From the NCBI GenBank assembly GCA_951394045.1, contig OX596000.1, positions 248,001-312,000 of the forward strand: DNA of 64,000 nt, read 5' to 3'. The DNA is from Nitzschia sp. DOCU1 (taxonomy: Eukaryota > Bacillariophyta > Bacillariophyceae > Bacillariales > Bacillariaceae). The notes below the pieces were generated by a model, which saw only the letters and a program-made list of their open reading frames with translations, ran no database searches and was not told the origin of the DNA. This document shows, piece after piece, positions 1-10,676 of the stretch; position 1 is the stretch's first letter, and each line of letters starts with the position of its first letter. The position numbers were made by a program, and so were the translations under genes.

Positions 1-2100
1 ATGGTCGACGAAAACGAGCGTTCTGAAACGGCGTGAAAAGATTGCCAGTCTGCACAGTTAAATCTGCATGCAGGCACACATCTCGCTATGTATGCATTGC
101 CCACCACCGAGGCTCTCCTCGTTCTTATTCGTGGGTTCTCGACGGCATTGGATGGAGTTGCATTTCTAACCTTTTTATTAGTGCCTTGAAGTCTAATTGT
201 TTCGGAGGGCTTAAAGAGTAAAAGACCATTTGGTCCCCCGTTGTCTTGGAATGGAATATAATCATACCTGCCAGAGGAGAATTCGTGATTGCTAACTATT
301 GCCTCGGCATCCAAAGCATGAATCGCTGGTTTTTGGGCATATATCATTCGACATAAAGGGTTACCCGTATTCTTGCCATCCGAACGCAACAGCACCTTCG
401 GAGCTGCTGTCAGCTGACGTGTTGTGACCGAGCTCGCGCTCAGCCTCTTAGACCCTCTAGCTCAGTGTGGTTATGAGTATGCATCGTAGATACATGCTCA
501 CCGTACAAAAGAAAGCGCAGGACAGCGAGGTTCACGACAAAAACAAAATGAACACGGCGCCTCTTCAACTTCAAGGTTTCTATCAGAAAACTGAAAATGT
601 CTCAGCTACTAATATCGGCAGCCTGGTTATGGACAGTCTGGCCTTTGCTCTGGTCCCCCTTTTGGCCCTGGATCGTTTTGGGGGCGGTGGGACCAGACGA
701 TCGGGACCGTTTTCATCTTGTATGATAGCTATCCCGGAGATCTCGGAACATCGCCATGAAAGCTTGATCGGGTACTATCATATAAAATCACCAACTGCGG
801 AAGTAAATCATAATACAGAACCGTTTCCGGCTACAGAATTGTATGGAAACAAATTAGGGAGCTCAGAGGGTGCTACCAGACAAGAACGACCTTACGACTA
901 AGCGTTTCCCTGTTGTCGAGGTTATTTCTCTTGGTCCTTTTTATGGGGTATCTCATTGGAATTGAACTACAACGTTACGATGATTTCCCAGAATAGTCTT
1001 TTCATTAGTTTACATCCCTGTTGTATCGTTGTTCTTACTGAAGAGGTGGATCCTGGTAATACTACAGCAGGAACCCGTCGTTATAGGTAGACCGACCGCA
1101 TAATATAATAGGCGCTACCTGCCCCATGACTTTTTTCATCAATGCTCACTCTTGCCAAAACGTGACGTTACCGCAAGAGAATGATTGGATTCCCAGTCAG
1201 ACAATCACGCCGCCCCAAGAAAAAGGAAGTGTTCGCATCATGACATGGTTCCGAAGGGGCACGGCGACGCGTACATGGGATTAGCGAAAGATTGCTGTGG
1301 GCTTTGCGCGTGTAGCAAACTGGGTAGGGCTAGGCGTTGAATATCAGGGGGCATGCCTGGGTCTTCGTTGCCCAGGGAGGAGGACGACCGGCAAAATCTT
1401 CTGCCCCCAAGCGAGGGACGAGGTGGGGAAGCAAGACGAAGGCGCTTGCTGGCACGTTCCAGACCTGAAGTAGATTCCGCTTGGTCAGAAGAAGAGCCAG
1501 TGATTGAATCGTTCGCCGATTCAAAGAGCCATGTCAGCGGCGAGGATGACCCGGATGCCGTCCCTGACGCTGCAGTCAATTTACTCGAAGAATATCTACT
1601 GTCTGGACTGCAGTTTGCAGCATTCATTGAAAAGTGTTGACTTGTAGGGATGAAATTCATGGTAGCAATGCGATGAATTATAAATGACGAATCAAGAATG
1701 ATGTTTCCCCTGGATGAAAAAAGTGAAGGATTCAATGGCCAACGACAAAGCAATTGAAATCCATTGAGCGCGGGGATGAACGATTTGGCGACAATTTTGG
1801 TGCCATAATGATCTTGTGTGAGACTCAAGGTGGCGCCTCGGCTTGGGCTCATTCATGTGGATGCCAGTCTCGCTGTCTTGTTCTCTTTGTTTGAACCCTG
1901 TTGGCGGCAGAAAACAGCGATTTCGCGATGACTTCATCCCTGCCAACGATTGCCATACTTATTGAGACGTAACGCTCGTAACGATCATCATAATTGTCGA
2001 TGGGCGCCAAGGAAGAATATTCAACTGATTTATGCCCAGTCGTTCCAAGGCCCACGAAATCTCCCCGATTTTGCCCAATTTGAAATTTTGTGAACGTCGA
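1..2100. other. Gene-poor stretch, no supported gene
   Basis: I see no recognisable protein domain or RNA gene here. Two open frames are long enough to mention: positions 469-901 on the plus strand (first ATG at about 473) and 1238-1852 on the minus strand (Ser/Arg-rich, without an obvious family). Neither shows a signal peptide, a domain or a convincing codon pattern, so I treat both as unproven. The minus-strand frame overlaps an open plus-strand frame at 1353-1640, and at most one of these can be real. Confidence 0.4.
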
Positions 2101-2120
2101 TCCCACACGCACCCCTAATA

Positions 2121-2309
2121 TATCTAAGCTATAAAAAAGGTCATCTAAGCTGTAATACAATATAGCCCCCAACCCAAACCCTAACCCTAACCCTAACCTT
2201 ACATAAGCCCTAAAGTCATTTGGGGGCTTATGTTAGTTGTTCTTGGAAGCTCCGACGGGTGGGAGGACAGGCCTTACAGCTCAGATGACCCTTTTTACAG
2301 CTCAGATGT
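2121..2309. repeat. Inverted repeat enclosing interstitial telomere-like repeats
   Basis: Imperfect terminal arms of about 34 bp face each other. The left arm, about 2122-2155, contains ATCTAAGCT twice. The right arm, about 2275-2308, contains AGCTCAGAT twice. Inside them are a short inner inverted pair (AGCCCCCA near 2164 and TGGGGGCT near 2221) and three perfect CCCTAA units at 2179-2196 with degenerate units on either side. CCCTAA/TTAGGG is the common telomere repeat of many eukaryotes, including diatoms. The arrangement resembles a small palindromic MITE-like element or a healed chromosome-end scar. The arms are seen directly; the origin is inference. Confidence 0.6.
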
Positions 2310-3009
2310 CCCTGAATACATATACATCCACGTATATGTTATATATATTTCTTATAGCTCAGAAAACCAAATCTTGCATCCCACACTCCGCACGGCGGAA
2401 ACGCCGAAAGCGCGCGGGAATAAATATCGGTAGGAGGACTCACTCATCGAAGACTCGAAGTTGACGATTCTTTTGTACTCGTAGCCGTCGTCGACCAGGC
2501 CCGTGCCACCAACTCATCCACGTGCATTGGCAAGGCTCCTCGCCAAAAGCAAATGTAATCCTTTAGCCTATTCTTGCTACTACTCCAGCTAGAGAAAGTT
2601 CTCTGTATGTCGGTTAGTAGTGGTATCACTCCTAGTAGCTCGAAATAAAGGCGACGAGGATGAAATAGATGATGATGATGCTGGTACTACTAGCACTACT
2701 CCTCGCTCTATTCGTAAGAATACAGCACGACGAGACAATTCAATAGGAGATGACGAATAGCGAGACCTACTACCGTTACGAGCAAATTGGCTACTCCAAG
2801 AACCTAATAGAAGCTCTAATATGCGCTAGTAGCATCTTCTTATTATTCGATGCTACTACCTACCGGTAGTACGTAATCATGATTGCCGCTATCACCACAA
2901 TTTTTGCTCGGTGGCGGTGGCTCTACGGTAGGCTAGAGAAGGTGACGTCGGCGTCGGCGTCTGCCGCCAAACGCAGAGACCTGACTTCCATCCTGCTGCT
3001 GCTCGCTTC

Positions 3010-3183
3010 TGCTTCTGTTTTCAACTCCGTCTACTACTAGATGCAGTTGGTGATGACGATGATGAAGATCGAGCAATCGTAACCAACGACAAGAGGTCCT
3101 TCTGCTTGCCTGCTTTCAACTCCGCCTACTAGATGCAGATGGCGATGATAAAGATCGAGCAATCGTAACCAACGACAAGAGGT
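3010..3183. repeat. Tandem direct repeat, two copies of about 85 bp
   Basis: Two adjacent copies share a nearly identical end beginning GATCGAGCAATCGTAACC, at about 3067-3097 and 3151-3182. Each is preceded by a similar TTTCAACTCCG-CTACTAGATGCAG segment. The copies differ by a few indels in a GATGATG-rich stretch. There is no coding frame through them. This looks like local duplication in noncoding DNA. Confidence 0.7.
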
Positions 3184-4159
3184 GCGGATAGTGGATGGGA
3201 GCTGGGGCTATCCTTGTTTCAAATCATGATATTTCGCTCTTTCCCGCGCTTTCGCCCTTTTTGCCGCTACACTATGTACTATCGAAAGTACGAAGTTACG
3301 TATCATAGCTCGATCGGTGCGTAGTTGTTGCCTTTAATAGTAATCCTTCTACGATACTACCTAGTCGCAGCGACACAACCAGGCGACCGAACGACCGCGG
3401 TGAAAAAGATAGCACGACAACCAATGGTACCAATGGTATGACAGTCTTGTGATTGTTGAGTCATTCGTGTGTGCGAAAATTTTGGTTTCCCGACAAAAAT
3501 TAGAAAATACATAGTCCCCGTGCTGGACAAACGAATCCCCGTTGGTGTAGCACACAACGGGGACCCATATCGGCTTGCCCCATACACATACAATCTGAAA
3601 TGAATAAATGAGATACTACTGTTAATTCAAGCAGAAAAGAGAGTAGGCCCAGTCCAAAAAGATTTGGATGGCCGAAAGGCGGCCAAAAAGGCATATTTCT
3701 AGTTCCGAGTTGCGTGGTTACATAGTAGCTTTCTTCCATAATACGGATGGTCGGAGACGACAAAATTGTCGGCCTCGAGCAAATCGGCAATAACCATTGG
3801 CTTTTGGGAGAAGGGACACGTCGCTATCAATCGAGGACTTCCCGTCCTGATGCATCAGCTCTTGCATGCCAGCCAAAAGGCTCTCTGGGTGTGGTCGTGC
3901 ACAGCAGCAGCTCCAGGGCAGCCGGTATTATCATCACTACTATCACTCTCTCTTCTCCAACAATAACCTGTGTGGACAATCGTGTCTGCTTCTACTTCAT
4001 CTCAGTCGCAAGTTCTGTTTAGATTGCTTTGCGAGATAGCTTTCTTAGGCGGAACCTGGGGAACGACTTCTTATTCATCCGATTAGTGTAGGCCAACGTA
4101 GAGCACCTCCACCTCTATCGTGACACGATAGAACTGCATCTTCCTGTTCACTCTCAACC
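3184..4159. other. Intergenic, no supported gene
   Basis: Short open frames on both strands overlap each other and show no family features. The last 150 bases probably hold the promoter and 5' leader of the gene starting at 4160, but I see no distinctive element. Confidence 0.4.
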
Positions 4160-5743
4160 ATGAGGATAACAACGCTGAATCGTCCCCAACAACGCCGATC
4201 CACAATGCCCCTGCGTCGGACCACGCTGACCTCGCTGTTATTATGCTTAATGGCTGTTGTTCCTATCAGGAACGTTGGGGCAGACCAGGATGTGGATGAT
4301 TGGGTTTCGCAAGATGATGTTCAGTCGCAATGGCCCATTCGAGATTTCCAAATTGATTTATGGCCTACTCCGGAACCCTTGGGGGAGGTAGACTACATTC
4401 TGGGTCCGGCCATTGAGGAAGTCGTGCGTCAAACGATGCAAGGGTTGTTTCCGGATACCTTTGAATACATGTATGTGGCCAATGTCAAGACGATCGAACT
4501 ACACAGTCCGGACGCGCACTTGAGAATGTTACAACCAGAGGATCCTGTTACAACAGTGATTTTCAATGGTGGCGTGGTAGCCTTTGATTCGAAACCCACT
4601 GTGGATATTACTGAACTCGTCAAGGCGAGCATCGCATCGGGTCTTGTGCCCTTTCTACGCTCCAAGGGACTGGGACTTCCCTGGGGGAAAATCGAACACG
4701 CATCCTTTACGTTGATCGAAGGGCTGCCCGATGCGCCGCCGGTGGACGAGGAGGGGGGTACTCCGACGGATTCCCCCAGCTCGGAGTCCTCTCCCAGAGG
4801 TGGAGAATTCGATGGCATTCAAGAGGAACCCACAAGTATACAAAGCACTAGTTCATTCCCGACAACACAACAAATTGTGGGGGGTTTCTTTGGGGTGGCC
4901 ATGATTGTCTTGGGACTGGCACTCTTTGTACGAATCTCCAAAGGACGGCAGCAACAACAACCACATGGCAATGGGCCACGAGAAGAGCTAAGTAAGCTGA
5001 CTTTGGACCCTGGGGCTGCGGATGCCGCCGAATTCGGAGGGGTTACCCTGACGAGCAGTCGCAAAAGCAAGACGACGACGAAGAAGAAGAAAAAGTCTCT
5101 GTCTGCCAAACTTGCTGCCGCGGGAGCTCACAAAAACCAGGATCCCAACAAGACGTTTGAAGATGATGACATGTCGGATGGGAACGATGAGAGCAATGCG
5201 TATGTATTCGAAGACAAGGATGATGAAACCGAGCAACGTTCGGAAATGGCTCAATACGCTGCCGAACCCATGGATGCAAGTTCCGTCAATCCTTCAGTAG
5301 CATCTTCGGAGTGGACCATGGCAACTAGTGATGAAGGCACAAGTACAGGAAGCACAATAACTGGCGGCGGCGGCGTATCCTCACCGCTTCCACATCTTCA
5401 CAACAACTCGGGTGCGGTTGCCAACAGTCGAGCGGCAGCCATGGCATATGCTTCGCAAGAAACCTTTGAACGGGATCGATTAGTCACGTTACAAAAAGAC
5501 ATGCTTCAAAGCGACTGGACGTCGTCCCCGCCCAAACAAGCCGTGGTGGCGACAGCTATTTTGGCACCACCTATTCGTCCAAAGTCTTCCTCCAAATTGA
5601 GCATTCAGCAGCAAGGCTCCGACAATAGTAGTAGTGATGGTCAAGGAGAAGAAGTCTATCTCATGCCACCCACTACCAAATTTTCCACGTCTACCGACGA
5701 TGGCAGTGATGATGACGACGATGAACATTATGGTGTCTGTTAG
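4160..5743 (+). CDS. Putative type I membrane protein, function unknown
   Basis: This is a 527-residue single-exon gene. A hydrophobic signal peptide spans about residues 16-41 (LTSLLLCLMAVVPIRNVGA, then DQD), so a second in-frame ATG at residue 16 could be the true start. The predicted lumenal or extracellular part (about 42-237) is followed by one transmembrane helix at about 238-260 (VGGFFGVAMIVLGLALFVR). The long hydrophilic tail contains Lys runs, acid-rich blocks and a terminal Asp cluster (DDGSDDDDDEHYG). I recognise no catalytic domain. The layout (signal peptide, about 200-residue ectodomain, Ser/Gly/Pro-rich linker, helix, disordered cytoplasmic tail) suits a surface or endomembrane protein. 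It is convergent with the minus-strand gene ending at 6278. Confidence 0.82.
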   Translation: MRITTLNRPQQRRSTMPLRRTTLTSLLLCLMAVVPIRNVGADQDVDDWVSQDDVQSQWPIRDFQIDLWPTPEPLGEVDYILGPAIEEVVRQTMQGLFPDTFEYMYVANVKTIELHSPDAHLRMLQPEDPVTTVIFNGGVVAFDSKPTVDITELVKASIASGLVPFLRSKGLGLPWGKIEHASFTLIEGLPDAPPVDEEGGTPTDSPSSESSPRGGEFDGIQEEPTSIQSTSSFPTTQQIVGGFFGVAMIVLGLALFVRISKGRQQQQPHGNGPREELSKLTLDPGAADAAEFGGVTLTSSRKSKTTTKKKKKSLSAKLAAAGAHKNQDPNKTFEDDDMSDGNDESNAYVFEDKDDETEQRSEMAQYAAEPMDASSVNPSVASSEWTMATSDEGTSTGSTITGGGGVSSPLPHLHNNSGAVANSRAAAMAYASQETFERDRLVTLQKDMLQSDWTSSPPKQAVVATAILAPPIRPKSSSKLSIQQQGSDNSSSDGQGEEVYLMPPTTKFSTSTDDGSDDDDDEHYGVC

Positions 5744-6277
5744 AGACAATGGCCACGGTTTGGTGGCCTCCCCTCCCACCCCACCCCACGTAGAGAAATG
5801 TTATAGAGAAACAAAGTGAAAAACAACGAGTAGTAGAACATTGAGCGCAAAACTAGCAACAAGAAAGAATCGTACGGCTAGCTTGCTACAATGTAGAAGG
5901 ATTGGAACAACGATGGCAGGCTCCAGTCGCTGCGTTTGTCTACTCTTTGGATAATGTCGGCACAAAACCATCCGTGTACGTGAAAGTGATGCTCCGCTAC
6001 TAGTAAAGGTGCAACTTGACTAGACGATGAAAGCGATCCGTCTGACAATCTTCTTGTCAGCGTCGCTGAAGAATGAGCCCAGAGTGACGAGTACTACAAG
6101 AACAATTGTTTATCAGTCCCCATGACTCTTAAGCTAGCGATTATTAGAAAATGGAAGGAGCTTGCTGGTGAACAATACCGGCAAATATATATCAGCACAG
6201 TGAAAAGGAACATCGCGACTTGGCGATGAATTCATGTAATCATTCATTCGAGGACGCCTGTGTTGTGGTTGTGGATA
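5744..6277. other. Convergent 3' intergenic region
   Basis: This lies between two tail-to-tail genes. I see no gene, repeat or structured RNA in it. Confidence 0.4.
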
Positions 6278-7195
6278 CTACTGAGGAGCACGCTTGTAGT
6301 CGCCGGCTTTTGGTTGTTCATTGTCATCTTCGTCGACTGGCGTGTCATGGTGATTATCGGCCGCACTGACACTGCGCAGACGTGCCAGTGTCGTGTAGGT
6401 ACCATCATTTCCTTGACTATCCGACCATGTTCCTGTAAACTGACTGGTCTCGTAATCAAACACACCCTCCACCAGGACGAGTCGTTGGAGACCTGGCAAG
6501 CCACCACTACCAAGTTTGGAATCCGCCGGTCCATTTTTTGCGGAAGAATGTCGCTCGAGCCAATATACTTTTCCATTTTCGGCAATGAGACCATGCAGAA
6601 TCACAACGCTGGCATCTTGTGACTTGCCAAAGACGTTCCATACTCGACTATTAGCCTCTTCTTGCTTTTGCTGAACGGGTGGTGCAAAGACCAACTCGAG
6701 TTCTTGTTGTCCGTCATTGGTGTCGCCATGGTTCAACTGTCTACTAACATAGACGCCACTAGCGTCAGCCCAATCTCTACCACTAGCAGTAGAACTATGT
6801 TGGTGGGAGATGAGTCCTGGTTGATTCTTGATGACATGCCTGGCTTGTCTGGCTCTCGAAAAGATGTAAAAATGATATTGGGTCTTCCCACATAGGAGGC
6901 TGCACAAAATACACATGAACCCAATGATAAAGAATCCTGCCACAAACGGCAATACGATCAGTAGTAGCATAAGAAACATCAATGTCAAGCCGATACAGGG
7001 GATCAACAGACTCATTCCATCCCAGTAGTTCTTGTGCTGATGGTATTGGTAGTCAAAAGAATAATATTCCGATTCCGGCACAATCTCATCAAACTGTCGT
7101 GCGGCATTGGAACAAGATCTTGTTATCGCAGTCTGCTCTGTTTCATCTTGAGCATTTTCTTCTATTTGGTTGGGCACGTGTGGTGCCGAGGCCAT
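6278..7195 (-). CDS. Membrane protein with two transmembrane segments, function unknown
   Basis: This is a 305-residue protein from the first ATG at 7195; the open frame runs further upstream without an ATG. Residues near 60-125 form a strongly hydrophobic block, probably two helices (SLLIPCIGLTLMFLMLLLIV and a second Cys-rich helix with FIIGFMCILCSLLCG). The C-terminal half is soluble and predicted beta-rich, with repeated Gly-turn motifs (ENGKVYWLE, VEGVFDYETSQFTGTWSD, NDGTYT). I do not recognise a family. The beta-rich tail could be a small sandwich or ligand-binding module, which is inference. Confidence 0.75.
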   Translation of the reverse strand: MASAPHVPNQIEENAQDETEQTAITRSCSNAARQFDEIVPESEYYSFDYQYHQHKNYWDGMSLLIPCIGLTLMFLMLLLIVLPFVAGFFIIGFMCILCSLLCGKTQYHFYIFSRARQARHVIKNQPGLISHQHSSTASGRDWADASGVYVSRQLNHGDTNDGQQELELVFAPPVQQKQEEANSRVWNVFGKSQDASVVILHGLIAENGKVYWLERHSSAKNGPADSKLGSGGLPGLQRLVLVEGVFDYETSQFTGTWSDSQGNDGTYTTLARLRSVSAADNHHDTPVDEDDNEQPKAGDYKRAPQ

Positions 7196-8333
7196 CTTTT
7201 TGTTACAGTTCGTGGCAAGGACAAAAGATCTGTAAGACAACAGGCCTCGGCACAGACGTGTGGTCACTTCTGCCAATCCCGCCAAGCTACTAACAATACT
7301 ACTTGTGGTGATCTCTCACGGAATCGCTGCTCTAGTACGAGACCTGCTCCAGGAATGACGAATCGACCAAAGGGATCGTGTCAGGATAATTGAGGGGCGG
7401 GAGAGGCAACAGCTAAAGCTCTCCCGGGTTTCTATGATAACGCCATCATAGTGCATCATCTCCTCATCATTGTCGTTCGGCTGGTAGACCCTTCAGAGAT
7501 TTTTTGGCGGGAAAAAGTAAATTGGCATCGGCGCTTCATTGGATTGGAGGAGACCATGCTCGGAGTATATCATTATTAGCGTTTTAGGGGGCTTAACTTT
7601 CGGGGCGGTCTGTGTCATACACTCTTCTGCTGTCACTTTACATGCTCTCTATTTTCTTCGCTTGGAGTTGACGCGCGAAGCATTCTTCTTCTTCTTAGAT
7701 GTTTTGCTAACACCATTTGCGAGGAAACTCAGAACTATGTCCTGCCACAACCGGTATTTACATAAGAAAAAGCGAATCAATCACACATTATGACTGTATT
7801 GCCTTGTGTCGCGTAGCCTCTTGTGAATCCTCTGCACCATTTTCACTACTATTTTCGCGACAAATACGACAGGACACCAACTTGAAGAATTCTGGCATAT
7901 ATCCATAACAACTCTAAGATGTATCGTCGAAAAGGCCCTCCCCTCCCGCCATCACCATCAGCTCGTAACATGTTTAAAGGAAACGAAGTGGTTTCAGACG
8001 AAAATATGCTAATTATGATTGGCATAACATTGTATGAGCCCTTATTTATTACTCAATTTGTCTTTAAGCGAAGTCTACAGAACCTCGTTCCTCTGTCAGA
8101 GAACGAGCCATAATTACCATCCAACCAGGACAACAAAAAAATCAACATGATGACAACACAATTGGAGAATCCCGCGAAGCAAATATGCCGAGTAGAACTG
8201 ATGATGGCACCTTATAACGGGAGTTGCATCCCATATTCTCCAATACCGTCGTAAAGTGGTTCAAAAGGGTGGGAGGAAACCGATTTATCATAGGCACTTT
8301 TTCTCCCGTCACGGACTATAAAAATAACAAGCG
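7196..8333. other. Divergent intergenic region
   Basis: This lies between the 5' ends of the minus-strand membrane-protein gene and the plus-strand gene at 8334, so it should hold both promoters. The short open frames inside it are not supported by any domain. I see no repeat or RNA gene. Confidence 0.4.
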
Positions 8334-9546
8334 ATGTGCGAAGAAGACAAGCTAGTGAGAAGAAAGGCGGCAAGAACATTCGATCCTGTTGAGCATTTCA
8401 TTTTTTCTGCTCCTGCATCATCACCATATCAACGTCGCCAGCAAACAGGGCGCGAATCGAATGTTTCGTCGTCCTCGTTATCAGAGGGCAAGAAAGAGGG
8501 CATTCATGATAATGGAATTGCGATGAGTTTGATGGGACAAAATCCGGCCCCAAAGCCTTTGGGCTACAGCATAAGCGTCGTTGAGGCTGTGACAGTTTCG
8601 AGTGATCCGAATCTGCTACGCGACAAAGATTCAGTGTTGGAGTGCCTGGAGCCACTCATCTACGGAAGTGCTGGGCATGTACGAACAAGTTCCTCTTCTT
8701 CCTCCACAACTTCGAGGAAGCGAAAAAGGATGGTCGTCTCGAGGGAAAACAGCTTAGAACCAGCAGGGGCAGCGCCAGAGGAGGCACCCAGTAGTACCAC
8801 GACTAGTAGTATGAGCAGTGGTGTTGGTGCTGATATTGCGGGTCCGCAGAGGGGTCGTCGTCACTCTGGTACTAGTACTGGAGGACGCCCTCAGGACACC
8901 ATGGAGGAGGACGAGTCTTTGTTTGACGAGGAGGAGGACGCCGAAGTTGACTTGACGGACCATCAGGCCGCACTTTGGAACAAACGATTCGAAGAGCTCG
9001 TCGCCTTTCGACGACGATTTGGTCATTGTCTTGTTCCGCACAATTGGCCTGAGAATCTAGCACTGGCAACATGGGTACGTGATATGTATTGTTCCACGAG
9101 TTTCGCGACAAGGAACAAGTAGGACTCACATCATTGTTTCGCTTGTTCAGGTGAAGCGGCAGCGTTATCAGTGGAAGCTAAAGGAACAAGGGAAGCGCTC
9201 GACGTTAACGAAGGATCGACGGGATGTGTTGAGCGACCTTGAATTCGTCTGGGACTCGCACAATGCCATCTGGGAGGAACGATTCAACGAATTGGTGGAG
9301 TTCAAGAGGAAGCATGGGCACACGAATGTTCCAAGCACGCACACGAATCACTCATTGAGCGTGTGGGTCCAATGTCAAAGAAGACAGTGGAAATTGATGA
9401 AGGATGGCACCAGCAAAGAGGACGAAGGCTCGGCGGCACCAGGAGCGCAACAGCAACAACGAATCAAACAAAATAGAGTTGACAGACTGGAAGCGCTTGG
9501 GTTCGTTTGGGAGCCGCGGCGAAAGCAGGGCCGAGGGACAAGTTGA
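8334..9546 (+). CDS. Helicase-associated (HA) domain protein, two exons
   Basis: Exon 1 is 8334-9074 and exon 2 is 9151-9546, giving 378 residues. The 76-nt intron (GTACGT...TTCAG) falls after a Trp codon, and splicing joins LALATW directly to VKRQRYQWK, which rebuilds a complete repeat. Two copies of the HA domain (Pfam PF03457 type) are visible at about residues 213-275 (WNKRFEELVAFRRRFGHCLVP) and 287-370 (WEERFNELVEFKRKHGHTNVP). Each has the W..R..EL..F...HGH..VP core and ends in a basic RRQWK-type helix. The first 200 residues are Ser/Glu-rich and contain a KRKRM nuclear-localisation-like patch. Such domains occur as DNA-binding-like helical bundles and are expanded in diatoms. No helicase core is present, so a stand-alone DNA-associated role is inference. 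Confidence 0.85.
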
Positions 9547-10676
9547 ACATGCGGCTGTTATTCCACCGGCATGATGAGGACGATCCTGGTCGTCCTGCTT
9601 CTTGTCGTGGCGCTACTAGTAGTACTAAGTGCTCCGCAGATGATGATACTATAGTAAATAACTACCAGACAATCTACTACTAGCTGCTAGTTTCTCCCCC
9701 TAGAGGAGTGAGTCACCTTGTTATTGTTTTTCTACTACTGCCGCGTCTCCTCCCCCCCCCCGCCGACGCCTGCACGACCCCTCCTCCCGCTACTACCAGG
9801 TACAGTAACAAGAAGGAGAGGGAGAAGCAGACAGCAAGACGAGGAACCAACAACCGGGAAAGTATTCTTGCAAAGAATCAAGCCGCAACTAGGGGGAGGG
9901 AGGGTTCGCGCTAGTAGTTTTAAAACTACCGGTAGTATTACTCTCTCGTAATGTATCATACCTGGTAGGGCAATCCTGATGCCAGCTCTACCGGTAGCTA
10001 GCTAGTAGCTGGTAGATCACGACCAAAGTTACCTATCTGGAATCTTCTTCTGGTGCTAAGAGACGACTTGAACATTGAATGTCGTCAGCCTGCGTAAATG
10101 AGAACTTGTGAGTTTGCTTCCGCATTTCAATAGTTCGGATGTTATGAGGAAGGATAACACGTGAGCGGTAAAAATCAGACGCATTCTCTCTTTATGAGCA
10201 TTATTATTGCCATGATAATTTTTCACTAAGAATCCTGAACATTTTTTGATACCGACCATCTGCACTTTCAACGACTCGAATGTTTAATGGTCGCAGATAG
10301 TACCTAATTTACTATTTCACAAAACTTCCGGCAGTTTGGCATACCGTACTTTCGATTTACGGTACTAGAATACGATCAGATGAGTATCTACAGCCTTATG
10401 CATATTAGCTATGAACATAATCCTAACGTTTGTATATGTGCTTTGTGTCCTCTTCATACCATTCTGGTCGCTGTGCGCGCAATTATTTAAAGATGCTGCC
10501 TTATACTTCATTCAGCATGAAGGTTATATTTACCATGTGATCGCCGATCGAGCCACTTCTCCCGACCTTTTCTGCTTGTGCGATCTCTCGTCTCGTTTTC
10601 GGTCGCCCTTTCATCAGCCATGACGAGAGCCTCCTCATCAGGAAGCAAACCATGGTGATTGCGAATTGAAAAAAGA
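9547..10676. other. Intergenic with CTAGTAG/ACCGGTA-rich sequence
   Basis: There is no supported gene. Short words such as CTACTAGTA and ACCGGTAG recur between 9600 and 10015. Part of the sequence around 9904-9925 (TTCGCGCTAGTAGTTTTAAA) recurs near 62640. A tiny upstream open frame (ATG at 10652, five codons) precedes the next gene's start. Confidence 0.5.
9895..9926 (+). repeat. Dispersed repeat copy (partner near 62630-62662)
   Basis: A G-rich lead (GGAGGGAGGG) followed by TTCGCGCTAGTAGTTTTAAA is shared almost base for base with about 62630-62662. Both lie in noncoding DNA, which suggests dispersed repeat fragments. Confidence 0.6.

Noticed and set aside
2179..2196. A true chromosome end
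   Set aside because: Unique sequence continues on both sides and only three perfect units are present, so this is interstitial.
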